From positions 16,811,111 to 16,831,110 of the forward strand of contig NC_092576.1 in NCBI RefSeq assembly GCF_037975245.1: DNA of 20,000 bases, written 5' to 3'. Shown piece by piece: positions 1 through 8,639 of the stretch. Below the pieces are notes generated by a model, which saw only the letters and a list, made by a program, of their open reading frames with translations, ran no database searches and was not told the DNA's origin. The DNA is from Apostichopus japonicus. Its lineage: Eukaryota; Echinodermata; Holothuroidea; Aspidochirotida; Stichopodidae. Each line of letters begins with the position of its first letter. The stretch's first letter is position 1. The position numbers and the translations under genes were made by a program.

Positions 1-1
1 G

Positions 2-289
2 CTACTTTAAAGAGGAAGAAGCTATCCTCGTCTTTGTAGTTGACTGCTCATCACTTGGATTAACTCTGCCGCCTTCGAATGTCCCCCCGAAAACAGATAA
101 ATTGTGAGTCTGTCTTAAAAATCCTGAATGATTTGCAACTTGATCATAGTTGTCTGTATGGTTAGTAATGCGAATGGACAGGAGGATCCCTGTTTCCGTG
201 ATTTTTACCTTAACATTCCACCATTCATATTGCCAGGAAGACGTGATAACTTTTGGTATAAATGAATGCAATGTTACACTAGCAAACAT
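2..289 (-). other. Weak open reading frame at left edge, possibly part of an exon
   Basis: A 95-codon minus-strand frame stays open from an ATG at 289 to the window edge, so its end cannot be seen. The predicted peptide is polar, with several N-glycosylation-type sequons (NHT, NHS, NLS), a motif GFLRQTHNLSVFGG and a Ser/Thr-rich tail. This would suit an extracellular protein region, but no signal peptide, repeat or known motif is visible. No clear splice acceptor was identified upstream of the ATG. I do not recognise a family. It may be a chance ORF, although the composition is more protein-like than most short frames in this window. Confidence 0.2.
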
Positions 290-2930
290 GCATGGAACAT
301 TATCAATTCAGACGGTTATGCCTTCCTTTAGGGGCAATATCTTAATCGTTCTATACGAGTTCTCGGAAAACGAAGAAACTAAACGAACCCACAGTTGTGT
401 TCAAAGTTAAAAATATCATACTCAACCATCTCCGTTGACGGAGTACAATACAAAAGTATTATTAAGTAGTGTATTTTTGTGTATCGTGGCCAGCAAGTCT
501 ACTAAGCCTAATGAAATGTATTAGCCACAAAAGGAATCAAGCATGAAAAGTCAAAACTTCGTTTTAAAACTTCGTATTCGTCATCGAAAATCTCTCCCTA
601 TAGCCTGATCACACATGCAAGAATTTTGCGGTGCATTTGCGATTTTACTACCTAAACACATCCACGGACGAGTTGCCTTCGTCAGTTCTACTTACGCGCA
701 ATACCAGCAGTAGGATAATGCTTTAAACTACACGAGTACTTTATCTACATGTACCGTCATTCTATAATATGGCTACTTACGACAATACTTGCACAAAAAT
801 GTTCAGTTCTTTGTTTGTTTGGTTTTGTATGAATCATGTAGTAATACAATATGCACGCGGGATGAGCCTAGTTCTGGCGGGCGAGTTCAAGATTTACTGG
901 GGTTCCCCAAGTCCAAAAACATGGTCAATAGACTTCGTAGTTTATAGTACTTTCTAGTCATGCGAAAAGCGGTGAATTGGTACATGGGAAAAAAAACATT
1001 GTAAAGTAGTCTCTGCAATTGCCGTATATTGGACTCTTTAAATTTAAAAGGTAGAACCTCATCATTTTCAGTCGCTGCCAAATAAGTTATCATGTAAAGC
1101 AATCATGTAAACATTGTGTGTACGAAATCCAGTGATATGGATAAATTACTCATAGATCAAGTACGTGCAATCGGATAGCCTCAGTAAGTAGGACGGGCAG
1201 AGAGAACGCGTTCACATAAAGTATACATGTAACAACAGTAACAGTTTTGTGTAACAGTGAAAACAATATTTACGTAATCATATTTCACAGGCAATGCAAA
1301 CTTTGCTCATTCATCAATCTGTACAAGTATTACACTATGAATGACGTGACTGCAGCTCTCCATTCATGAACACTTTAAAATCCTTCAATCAATGTTACCG
1401 TTTTGGAAAATACTTTGCAATTTACCACACCTTAAAAGATCCAAAACACAATCAATGTGAAATCTTGGTATGACCCATGCCGGATTGAAGAATTTGGATA
1501 TACTTTTGGGCCAAGTCAGTTAAATGTTTATTTTACTCTTCAAATTTTCCATATTGATATCATTTGAATATGAATGATCAACTCCAATAGACACCCAGGA
1601 AATTGGAGCAATTCCCATGATTATCATAACTTGGTCAGGGGACATTCGAAGCACAAAATGTGCATTTTAAAAAGAGGAATATAAACTTGGGCTTGTCCTT
1701 AAGTTTTTATAACGACAAGTGTGTGTTTTTATAGAGAGGGGATTCAAATTTCTCACGCTAATTTAGGTAAAAGCCTGGGCGTTTACAAGGCGAGGAGTTG
1801 CCAGCACTGGGGTCATTGAATCCGGTTATCTTGTAGGGTTCTGCCAGATTGTGAAAGGTTTGTTTCATTTTCTCCAGAATTGAATGGGGAAACGGGGGAG
1901 GAAACATTAAAATTGACGGAATGCAACGCGCCCCTCTACCCACATGCACCTGTAGGTGCTGCAACCTTTTTAATGTATTCCCCCAAAGTGAATGTCAAGT
2001 AACGAACTGTAAGAAAACGGAATTAGAAAACGGAATCACTGACAGTTCTTTTGTGTCTTTCAGCAATGATTAACTACCCCCTTATCCCGCATACCACAAG
2101 CTATCACGCCAGCATTCTTTTCCTAAATATTCTGCAGGTCTGTCATATAAGTATTTAGCCAGGACAAAACTCGTCTTAAACATAATTTACGACCGGCGTT
2201 TACATGTAAATATATTTGCGAACATGTTTTATGAAAATTTGCCATTGTTCCTGCACAAACATAAAAGCTAAAGTCAAATATTTGTTTAGTGCAACGCACC
2301 CATCACTATCATGTTCGACAACAAGTTGCAAACATTTCATTGATTTCATTAGCTGTATTTAGCTAAGGAACTTTTACAACTTCGTACTCATTGTCCAAAA
2401 AGTTTCGAACTCATTGTACCGACAAACATTTCACCGTGTAAAGAGCGTGGTATTTGAACGATAGTCTACCATATGGTTTCGTGTTGTCATGTAACGACAC
2501 GAATTCTTCGTGGAGTAGTGACCAATGACAATGTCAATTAACATGGTTTTAGTGGCTTTCACACAAAAAGTGAACAGATACAATTATCATAATGTTTGGA
2601 AAAAAAACTTTGGTAAGTTACGCTTTCATGATTTTTATTTCTGACTCGAAGTTCACAGATGAAGGCTATTCAGTAGTACAATATAGCAAGAAAACAAGTT
2701 ACAAATATACTCGCGCACATGGCTTCGATGAAGTTGTATTTTACATTGTGTCATTTATTCTACTAAACTATTCCTCGTGCCCTTAAATACTCAAAGAAGA
2801 AATATCCTTTTTGGAAAATTTTTCCCATGTTTAAAATCTGTCCCACAAATCAAAAGATTCAGAAGATACCACGTCCATGCATTTTCAATAAACAACCGTT
2901 TCACACACAGATTACAGTAACTATTGTCAT
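290..2930. other. Long stretch without recognisable gene
   Basis: AT-rich DNA on both strands with only short frames of 60-86 codons, none with a recognisable motif, repeat pattern or matching splice sites. No tRNA-like cloverleaf, long tandem repeat or inverted repeat stood out by eye. It is most likely intergenic or intronic sequence. Confidence 0.5.
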
Positions 2931-3115
2931 AGGTGTACGAGGCGGGGGGGGGCAGGGGGGCAGACTGCCCGCCCAAATTTCCAGAGGACAAGAAATTCGG
3001 GCAAAGTCCTAAAAAAATCGGGCAGCCTAAGAGGAGAACAAAAAATATTTGTAAATATAAATATGCAGTAGCTTGCCCGAATTTTTTTCAAATTTTTGCC
3101 CGACAATTCTGTTAG
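2931..3115 (+). repeat. G-run interspersed repeat, copy 1
   Basis: The sequence begins ATAGGTGTACGAGGC, runs into two G tracts separated by CA, then has several GGGCA / TGCCCG words (around 2960, 2998, 3020, 3074 and 3098) that can pair with each other. A similar start (AAAGGCGTACGGGACC followed by a long G tract) is found in reverse orientation at about 3630-3785. The pairing of a GTACG-type head with a homopolymer G tract in two opposite copies suggests a dispersed repeat family rather than chance low complexity. Class unknown. Confidence 0.45.
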
Positions 3116-3629
3116 AGCGTTTTATGTTATTTGTTTTGTGACATTAATATTAATATAGGCCTAATGATTTTCTGTATTAAGCATCATGTTGCACTAATAT
3201 TTCCGTGTAACACCACCGTTAGCGTAGTTCATCTGGGCTACCACGCTTTTTGCACTATAAAAAAATTGTCTAACTAGTCAACTGTATACCTGGACATCCC
3301 CGACATGAGTGTATACAAGACACGTTTCCTTGTTCATGGATGGTAGGGGGTGGGGGTGCCTAGAAGCCTAGAAGTACAGGTTTATCGTATTCTTTGTTAT
3401 TTTTTATATTTTTTTTGTCAGACAAATTGCAAATATATATAAATGTGTTTTTCTGGAGGTAGCTGAGTACTGTGTTAAAATAATAAATACGGTTACTAAA
3501 GAGGAGCTTAAAAAATATAATGTCCTATTTTTCCCTTCCAAGTGATGCTAGTATTTTTTCTTCTTCTAATTTACCAAATATTTGGGGAAGTTTAAATTTC
3601 TAAAACGTGAGATTATAAAATAAAGAATG
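3116..3629. other. Non-coding AT-rich stretch between repeat copies
   Basis: No open frame of note. It contains a GGGGGTGGGGGTG tract near 3346 followed by a short duplication (CCTAGAAG twice around 3358-3373) and T-rich runs near 3400-3420. Nothing here supports a gene. Confidence 0.45.
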
Positions 3630-3785
3630 TTTAGGTGAGGCATTTTGAGAGGCATTTTTGGCCAAGAAATGTCTTTAACGCTACGCGCCAACCGATGGTG
3701 GCGCTCCGCTTAGATAGTGTCACGGGAACTTTCGGGCACAAAAGTTTCTGCCCCCCCCCCCAAAGGGTCCCGTACGCCTTTGACT
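3630..3785 (-). repeat. G-run interspersed repeat, copy 2 (reverse)
   Basis: Read on the minus strand this starts AAAGGCGTACGGGACC and a long G tract, resembling the head of the repeat at 2931. It continues with a more GC-rich tail containing GGCGCGTAGCG and a self-complementary GCGCCACCATCGGTTGGCGC core (about 3684-3703). The tail does not obviously match copy 1, so the two may share only the 5' part, or copy 1 may be truncated. Short frames across it look like read-through of repeat DNA. Confidence 0.45.
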
Positions 3786-3841
3786 ACTGTATATCTGAAA
3801 GTTTTGTAAATAATTGATTGTGCTGACAGAAATGATAAGTT

Positions 3842-3971
3842 GGTAGCACGTGCTATTAGGCTTACAGTAAGAACTAAGGATATGTGTAATCCCAGCAAAT
3901 TCCAACAACAGGGACTGTTGGAATTACACATATCCACATTTCTTACTGGTATCCTGAGAACACATGCTACC
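3842..3971. repeat. 130-bp imperfect foldback (inverted repeat)
   Basis: The left arm starts GGTAGCACGTGCTATTAGG at 3842 and ends ATATGTGTAAT near 3890. The right arm, read in reverse complement from 3971, is GGTAGCATGTGTTCTCAGG and ends ATATGTGTAATTCCAACAG. Each arm is about 50-58 nt with matching blocks GGTAGCA, AGTAAGAA and GGATATGTGTAAT; the central loop includes CCAACAACAGGGACTG. The size and symmetry would suit a small foldback or MITE remnant, or a transcribed hairpin. No target-site duplication was identified. Confidence 0.6.
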
Positions 3972-4665
3972 GATTTATAGCACGTTCTAGTTTTTACTTT
4001 TTACTTTACTATGTGTGTATCGGGTGCAATGAAAGTATAAAGACGAAAATATCATGATGTATAGTTTACATTTGCCCACTCAGGTTAAAACACAGCTATT
4101 GCACTGAATGTATATTGGTACTGCTATCGATAATAATACTTATTATATATTCAAGTAGCTTATTTGACAGTGACAAGGGCAGGGAGAATATATTTCCGAG
4201 AAATATTACATTCCTTCAGGTTTGTAGTGACTTCTATGATGAAGTGTAAATGTTTATTTTGTTTAATCCTCCCTACCAAATCTTGTAAAGTAACGTATTC
4301 TCGTAGGGTACATTTGAGTTAACATGATTTTATGTATGTACAGATAATTAAGATTTATCGTATATGTTATGTTTATATACAACAATATATACAGCCTACA
4401 ATATATATTTATCAAAATTATACATATACATAGCTTTTGTATATTGTAGAATAACTCATGAGATTCGTTAGACTTCTTGTATATTATTATTTTCAGGATA
4501 AATGTAACCCTGCTTTTCTTTTAATTTGCGGGGGGCGGGGGGGAGTTTGCACCGCTAACACATTGTCATATATCATTAATATTCGTACCATAAAAAGTAA
4601 TATTGTCCTTACTTTGTTAAAAACCCATCATTTTAGTTCATAATTTGGTTGAAAATTCCTTTCAT
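3972..4665. other. Stretch without gene; AT-rich tract and G-run
   Basis: Positions 4340-4450 are rich in ATATA/TATAC words with several self-complementary pieces. A G-run (GCGGGGGGCGGGGGGGAG) lies at about 4528-4546. No coding signal was seen until the first LRR-like exon at 4666. Confidence 0.45.
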
Positions 4666-4736
4666 GGATCTGTCAGCAAATAGCTTGTGGTCTCTCCAAA
4701 TAACACCTTTTCTAGTCTCGAGAACATCCAAGCGTT
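4666..4736 (+). pseudogene. Decayed LRR exon 0 (lost acceptor, 1-nt frameshift)
   Basis: The segment aligns with the LRR exons further right, especially 8048-8118. It reads DLSANSLWSL in the expected phase, then needs one extra nucleotide to continue as NNTFSSLENIQAL, the second half of a typical LRR (asparagine ladder, then F..L..L). Its length is 71 nt instead of 72, consistent with a single-base deletion near 4697. The position expected to be the CAG acceptor reads CAT (4663-4665), and the donor is GTAACT, weaker than the GTAAGT of its relatives. It is therefore probably neither spliced nor translated correctly. Assignment as an LRR exon is by alignment with neighbours and by pattern. Confidence 0.6.
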
Positions 4737-5174
4737 GTAACTTTTCTTTTTTGTCTTTTTCATGAAATCGTTGTGAAGTAATGAGCATTTTTAACCAAAT
4801 ATGATCACTTAAAGTGCCCTCTCATTGAACACTATCGAACTAAAGAATTATTTTGATCATGAGGATGCGTTGTCGTTTTAAAGGAATAATTAAATACTGT
4901 CTCAGGTTTAGGAAACAAAATAATATGAAAGGCCTGAATACGGAGCCAGTGAAACCACCTACTGTTGTTCCCCCTTTATGGACATTTATATCGTAGATAT
5001 GTAATTCACTTCAATAAACTGAGTTAATTGCAAGCTCATTTGGGAGTGAAATCATGTAAGCATGTCAAAAATGTAATCATTGTGGGTCAACACGTGTTAT
5101 TAATTACATATTTAAACATGTCGTGACTTTCATCCAGTATACTTAATAGTTAATGAATCTCATCTTCTTTTCAG

Positions 5175-5246
5175 GTTTCTTAGTTATAACAACTTGACGG
5201 CTCTCCCTGAACCTTTATTTTCTGATATGATTTCCTTACAGCATTT
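5175..5246 (+). CDS. LRR exon A (single 72-nt leucine-rich repeat)
   Basis: A TTTTCAG acceptor precedes a 72-nt open exon ending in a GTAAGT donor. The exon begins with the third base of one codon and ends with the first two bases of another, so each exon encodes exactly one 24-residue LRR and can be added or skipped without changing frame. The peptide FLSYNNLTALPEPLFSDMIS fits the extracellular LRR consensus (L-S-x-N-x-L-T-x-L-P). In animal LRR receptors such modules form the ligand-binding horseshoe. One-LRR-per-exon layout is known from LGR-type receptors, but no signal peptide, cap, membrane or intracellular domain lies in this window, so the receptor type cannot be named. All splice signals look intact. 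Confidence 0.75.
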
Positions 5247-5479
5247 GTAAGTTTACAGATATATTCCATTATTATTGTTAAGGTAAATTGTTAAAGTTAA
5301 TTTAAATTTTTACATGAAATGGAAAATTTCTCCAGACCGTGTATCGTAATACCTTATCCACGCCAATGGAGAATTCCCCAAACACCCATTCATTAAGAAG
5401 AAAGAAACATATCGTAGAGTTATATCTTTCCACTTTCAAGCATAATCACATTCAAAACATGATTCTTGGTTCTTTTCAT

Positions 5480-5551
5480 GTCACTCTTTCATAACAACTT
5501 GACGGCTTTTCCTGAACATATATTTTCTGATATGATTTCCTTACAGTTTTT
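5480..5551 (+). pseudogene. LRR exon B (acceptor CAG changed to CAT)
   Basis: This is the second unit of a ~305-bp tandem array with exons A and C, including flanking intron sequence. The 72 nt are open and read SLFHNNLTAFPEHIFSDM..., a good LRR, and the GTAAGT donor at 5552 is intact. However, the acceptor position, CAG in units A and C, reads CAT at 5477-5479 (TTTTCATG). Without another nearby AG the exon should be skipped. Because it is a phase-symmetric 72-nt unit, skipping leaves the reading frame of flanking LRR exons unchanged. Confidence 0.7.
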
Positions 5552-5785
5552 GTAAGTTTACATATATTTTCAATTAGTATTGTTATGGTAAATTGTTTAA
5601 GTTAATTTAAATTTTTACTTGAAAAGGAAAATTTCTCCAGACCGTGTATCTTAATACCTAATCCACGCCAATTGAGAATTCACTAAACACCCATTTATTA
5701 AGAAGAAAGAAATATATCATAGAGGTATATACATTCCACTTTCAAGCATTGTCACATTCAAAATGTGATTCTTGGTTCTTTTCAG

Positions 5786-5857
5786 GTCACTTAGTCATAA
5801 CCACTTGACGGCTCTTCCTGATCATATAATTTCTGAAATGATTTCCTTACAGTTTTT
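5786..5857 (+). CDS. LRR exon C (single 72-nt leucine-rich repeat)
   Basis: This is the third unit of the tandem array. It has an intact TTTTCAG acceptor, 72 open nucleotides in the same 2/1 codon phase and a GTAAAT donor (slightly weaker than GTAAGT). The peptide SLSHNHLTALPDHIISEMIS keeps the LRR backbone positions (L-S-x-N-x-L-T-x-L-P). Divergence from A and B is mostly in the exposed positions, as expected of LRR paralogues, but also includes a F-to-I change in the H-I-I-S segment. It is likely functional if the whole gene is. Confidence 0.72.
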
Positions 5858-6440
5858 GTAAATTTACATGTACTTTCAATTATTAATAATCATGTAAATA
5901 ATTTGATTGATTATTGAAAAATATTCATTAACTATTCATCATTATACTGTATTTGGATTCCTGTTCTTCCATCTGGATAAATGTCCAATTACGGAACTTT
6001 TTGACAAATATAATTTGCAAACTGGGTTAGAATAGTGCACGGTAACGTAGCAATAACAAATGCACAAATGTTCCTGTAAGGAAACGGTCAAATTGGTATC
6101 TCTCATCTGCTCTCTGGTTAAGTTTGCGATTCACGTATGCGATTTCTTCGTTGGCTTTGTAAGATTTCGCAATAATATGATTACTAATTTTTTGAATTTG
6201 CACACTCCAAAATAGGAAACGAATTCCGTAAAATCACTTCAGCTTCAATTTGACTGTCTAATCCTGGTAAATGTCTGAGTGGACTAACGCATGTAATTAA
6301 GTTGTCGCAGAGGCAAAAACGAATGTTTTCGTCTCAAATAAGGACCGCTACAGATACACATAGTAACACACAGTATGAGATCTTATGGTGTAGCCAACCA
6401 ACATACCTCTGTTATCGTATGATATTCATATTACTTGCAG

Positions 6441-6512
6441 ATATCTGGGTGATAACAAGTTGGGATCTCTCCCAATGCATATATTTTCCAATCTCTCGAA
6501 GCTCAAGCGGCT
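6441..6512 (+). pseudogene. LRR exon D (donor GT changed to AT)
   Basis: A good acceptor (TTACTTGCAG) leads into 72 open nucleotides reading YLGDNKLGSLPMHIFSNLSK..., a clear LRR in the same phase as the others. The expected donor GTAAGT is ATAAGT at 6513-6518, whereas the duplicate exon at 7805-7876 retains GTAAGT. A single G-to-A change therefore explains the loss. An AT-AC type intron is unlikely, since the rest of a minor-spliceosome donor (ATATCCTT) is absent. The exon is probably skipped, or splicing uses a cryptic site. Confidence 0.7.
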
Positions 6513-6657
6513 ATAAGTGTTTTTTTTTTTCACTAAGTCCTATTTATAATATGTTTTTGTACTTGTTCAATTCATTTTCTCAAACATATTTGCCTGCGTT
6601 CATATGTTACGTAAAATGTCCTTTCTTACTATAACTTTTTGTATCAAGTCCTTTCAG

Positions 6658-6729
6658 GGGTCTGTCTGAAAATACCTTGACGTCCCTACCTGTCACGATA
6701 TTTAGTAATCTCACAAATCTCCATGATTG
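6658..6729 (+). pseudogene. LRR exon E (3' end and donor deleted)
   Basis: After a TCCTTTCAG acceptor the frame reads GLSENTLTSLPVTIFSNLTN, a near-ideal LRR. The last codons and donor differ from the duplicate exon at 8048-8118. Here CTCCA is followed after eight bases by AGGATTGT, while in the duplicate the same AGGATTGT lies about 97 bases further on. A deletion of about 89 bp, with breakpoints inside the exon end and the following intron, has removed the original donor and left only GTAGGA near 6729. Interestingly, this copy keeps the internal reading frame that the duplicate has lost. Confidence 0.65.
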
Positions 6730-6837
6730 TAGGATTGTTTCATGTTCATAATATATGACTAAATTGCAAGTTACTTAAGAAACAGGGTCTAGTATGTCCA
6801 CTTTAATGGAACATCCTCATCTAAACTGAACTGTAAC

Positions 6838-7285
6838 GGGCCATTACTTTTCATTTATGTATATTATTAATATCCATTCAAAATCCTCAAAATCAAACTT
6901 TGTTCTTTTTGCTGATGATACAACAGTTTTTTTTTTACAAAATAAGAATTTAAAGGATGCAAGTTTACATGCAGAGAAAGAATTTAAAAATAGGGTGAAC
7001 AAAATAGTACTTATTAATAAAGTTTATTCCAATATCTCTGTTTTTCCTTTTCGTATTTTGAAATTTATACAAGAGACAATATCACTTGCAGCTATGTTAA
7101 GGATCAGTAAACTTTTAAAACTTGCTTATTATTTATGTCTAATATTAAAATCCTTATGAAAGTGATGTCTGTATAATGTGGTAATTGTAAAAATATTGTT
7201 GACTGGAAAGAGTGATTTCCTGTCAATCAATATTTATATAAAGTGTTTACCATGCTGTTTCTCCGCCGTTTTAATGAATTATATC
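6838..7285 (+). mobile_element. Non-LTR retrotransposon (LINE) relic with reverse-transcriptase motifs
   Basis: The 5' part reads GPLLF, a short frame-shifted stretch, then SKSNFVLFADDTTVFF. GPLLF and the F-A-D-D box are two consecutive palm motifs of non-LTR reverse transcriptases; the two aspartates bind the catalytic metal ions. Residues after FADD (…KNLKDASLHAEKEFK) fit the region leading to the primer-grip motif, but the frame then decays. From about 6955 on, the DNA matches 19425-19930, which is evidently another copy of the same element's downstream part. The copy is heavily 5'-truncated and cannot be active. The clade (CR1/Rex/RTE-like) cannot be set from this fragment. Confidence 0.65.
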
Positions 7286-7804
7286 AAAATCTCACATTGA
7301 AGAAAAACAAAAATTATTGGCTTTGTATAACTGTCATTGAAGGCGTATTGCCCAAGTGTTATGATTGTACAGAGAGCAACCCTGGTGCTTTGCATTTCAC
7401 AATTTACACAGAATAACCACTCCTTATAGGCAAGCCAAGCCGTAAATAAGAAATGGTGTGTTGTTCTAATTTATTTACTATATGTTTGTCATATCACTGG
7501 CTTTGTGATATTTCGCAATGATGAGATTACTAAATTTGTGAATTTGCACACTCCTAACAAGGAAACAAATTCCCTAAAATCGACTAAGCGTTAAACTTTA
7601 GCTGTCTAATTCCGGTAAATGTCTGAGTGGACTAACGCATGAAAGAAAGTGTCGCAGAGGCAAAAAGGAATGTTTTCGTTTCACAATTTGACTTTCATAG
7701 AAGGACCCCTGCAGATACACATAGTCACACACAGTATGAGATCTTACGATGTAGCTGCCAACCATCATACCTCTGTTATCGTATGATATGCATATTACTT
7801 ACAG

Positions 7805-7876
7805 ATATCTGGATTCAAACAAGTTGGGATCTCTCCCAATGCATACATTTTCCAATCTCGCGAATCTTGAGCAGCT
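7805..7876 (+). CDS. LRR exon F (single 72-nt leucine-rich repeat)
   Basis: The acceptor (TTACTTACAG), 72 open nucleotides in the common 2/1 phase, and the GTAAGT donor are all intact. The peptide YLDSNKLGSLPMHTFSNLAN keeps all backbone leucines and the asparagine of the LRR. It is the counterpart of exon D but without the donor mutation. Together with exons A and C it is one of only three LRR exons here with no visible defect; spliced A to C to F they would give three consecutive in-frame LRRs. Confidence 0.73.
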
Positions 7877-8047
7877 GTAAGTAATCCTATTTATATCATG
7901 TTTTTGTACATGTTCAATTCATTTTCTCAAACATAGTATGTTACGTAAAATGTCCTTTACTTTCTATTATAAATGACTTTTATGCTTTCTGAGTTGATAA
8001 ATGATTACACCAGATCGTACTATAACTTGTGTATTAATTCCATTCAG

Positions 8048-8118
8048 TGGTCTGTCTGAAAATACCTTGACGTCCCTAACTGTCACGATCTTTAGTATCT
8101 CACAAACCTCCAGGCGTT
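8048..8118 (+). pseudogene. LRR exon G (71 nt, 1-nt frameshift)
   Basis: The exon has a CATTCAG acceptor and GTAAGT donor but is 71 nt long. It reads GLSENTLTSLTVTIFS in frame. Then one A is missing compared with copy E (AGTAATCTC there, AGTATCTC here at about 8093-8100), so the remaining residues (expected …L..L) are read out of frame. The P of LTxLP is also replaced by T. If included, the exon would shift the frame of everything downstream. The splice sites are the best preserved part, so it may still be spliced into a non-productive transcript. Confidence 0.7.
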
Positions 8119-8235
8119 GTAAGTTTTTCTTTATGTATCTCGTTATGTTTCAGAAAAAGATGGAAATAACCGTTTCTATTATTGTAACCACTGGAAGAAT
8201 AATAATGCAGGATTGTCCCATGTTCATAATACACT

Positions 8236-8421
8236 CTTAAAACTTTGGTTAAAAAAAATGGTATAGGACCCTCGTGCACATAATTGGTTAGTTTGTACCC
8301 TTAACTTGGTTAACCGGCAGATTTTGGGCCATTCCAATAAGTATGTACATTTCACAGTCCGGCGTTTAACCAACTTGTTTATAACTTTACCGCTCACTGA
8401 ATAAAAAATTCGCGCGTACAC
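8236..8421. repeat. TTGGTTAA-type inverted-repeat region
   Basis: An arm AACTTGGTTAACCGGC at about 8303-8318 faces GGCGTTTAACCAACTT at about 8361-8376; reverse-complementing the second gives AAGTTGGTTAAACGCC, matching 13 of 16 positions. Further TTGGTTA words occur at 8246 and 8284. Similar words recur at 19285-19393. The pattern suggests fragments of a small inverted-repeat element family; no full TIR or duplication was established. Confidence 0.4.
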
Positions 8422-8494
8422 ATATATACATTAACTGTACGTACATCAGTGCAGCATCTATAACACACACTACCTAACACGTCATGCATAGTAC

Positions 8495-8560
8495 GATCCC
8501 CGACAGGGTGGTTTAGTAATCAAGATTACAGCTAACGCCATACGAGGTCGAGTCTCTACA
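8495..8560 (+). repeat. tRNA-derived SINE-like head
   Basis: GGGTGGTTTAGTAATCAAGA (from about 8506) resembles an A-box region (TRGYNNAGTGG-like), and GAGGTCGAGTCTC (about 8544-8556) resembles a B box (GGTTCGANTCC) with one base missing. Spacing between the two is near that of tRNA promoters. No complete cloverleaf can be folded by eye and the B box is imperfect, so this is more likely the decayed head of a tRNA-derived SINE than a tRNA gene. Confidence 0.4.
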
Positions 8561-8639
8561 TGAAACGTTTATCGGTAAGTGTAGCTTAACATCGGTAAAA
8601 AAGTATGAACTTATGTGGGCACTGAGACCCTCAGTGACA

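Larger units (their letters stand above)
5175..5900 (+). repeat. Tandem triplication of LRR exon plus intron (~305-bp unit)
   Basis: Exon starts are spaced 305 and 306 nt apart (5175, 5480, 5786). Intron sequence is shared too: blocks such as AAATTTCTCCAGACCGTGTAT, CCACGCCAAT, GAGAATTC and AAGAAGAAAGAAA recur at about 5325-5405 and 5630-5710. The near identity of intron DNA indicates recent unequal crossing-over or segmental duplication. The third unit loses homology shortly after its donor. Confidence 0.8.
6153..6754 (+). repeat. Duplicated two-exon LRR block, copy 1
   Basis: This block, including introns, is a diverged duplicate of about 7499-8232. Shared landmarks include GGCTTTGT..ATTTCGCAAT, AATGTCTGAGTGGACTAACG, GAGATCTTA, the two LRR exons, and CATGTTCATAATA at the right end. 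Copy 1 carries defects in both of its exons and is shorter because of a deletion near 6724-6730. Its right border is where the LINE-related DNA begins downstream. Confidence 0.78.
7499..8232 (+). repeat. Duplicated two-exon LRR block, copy 2
   Basis: This is a diverged copy of 6153-6754 that retains more of the intron downstream of the second exon. The 1364-nt offset between the first exons (6441 and 7805) includes the LINE relic and other DNA found only after copy 1. Homology ends at CATGTTCATAATA, directly before a TTGGTTAA-rich region. Confidence 0.78.

Noticed and set aside
2933-3115. 60-codon frames across the G-run repeat
   Set aside because: They consist of glycine/proline runs from the homopolymer tract and repeat DNA.
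6302-6634. 110-codon frame across LRR exon D
   Set aside because: It runs in a frame that reads the LRR exon wrongly and extends into introns; a shadow of the exon region.
7639-7884. 81-codon frame across LRR exon F
   Set aside because: Intron plus exon read in the wrong frame; the LRR is encoded in another frame bounded by AG and GTAAGT.
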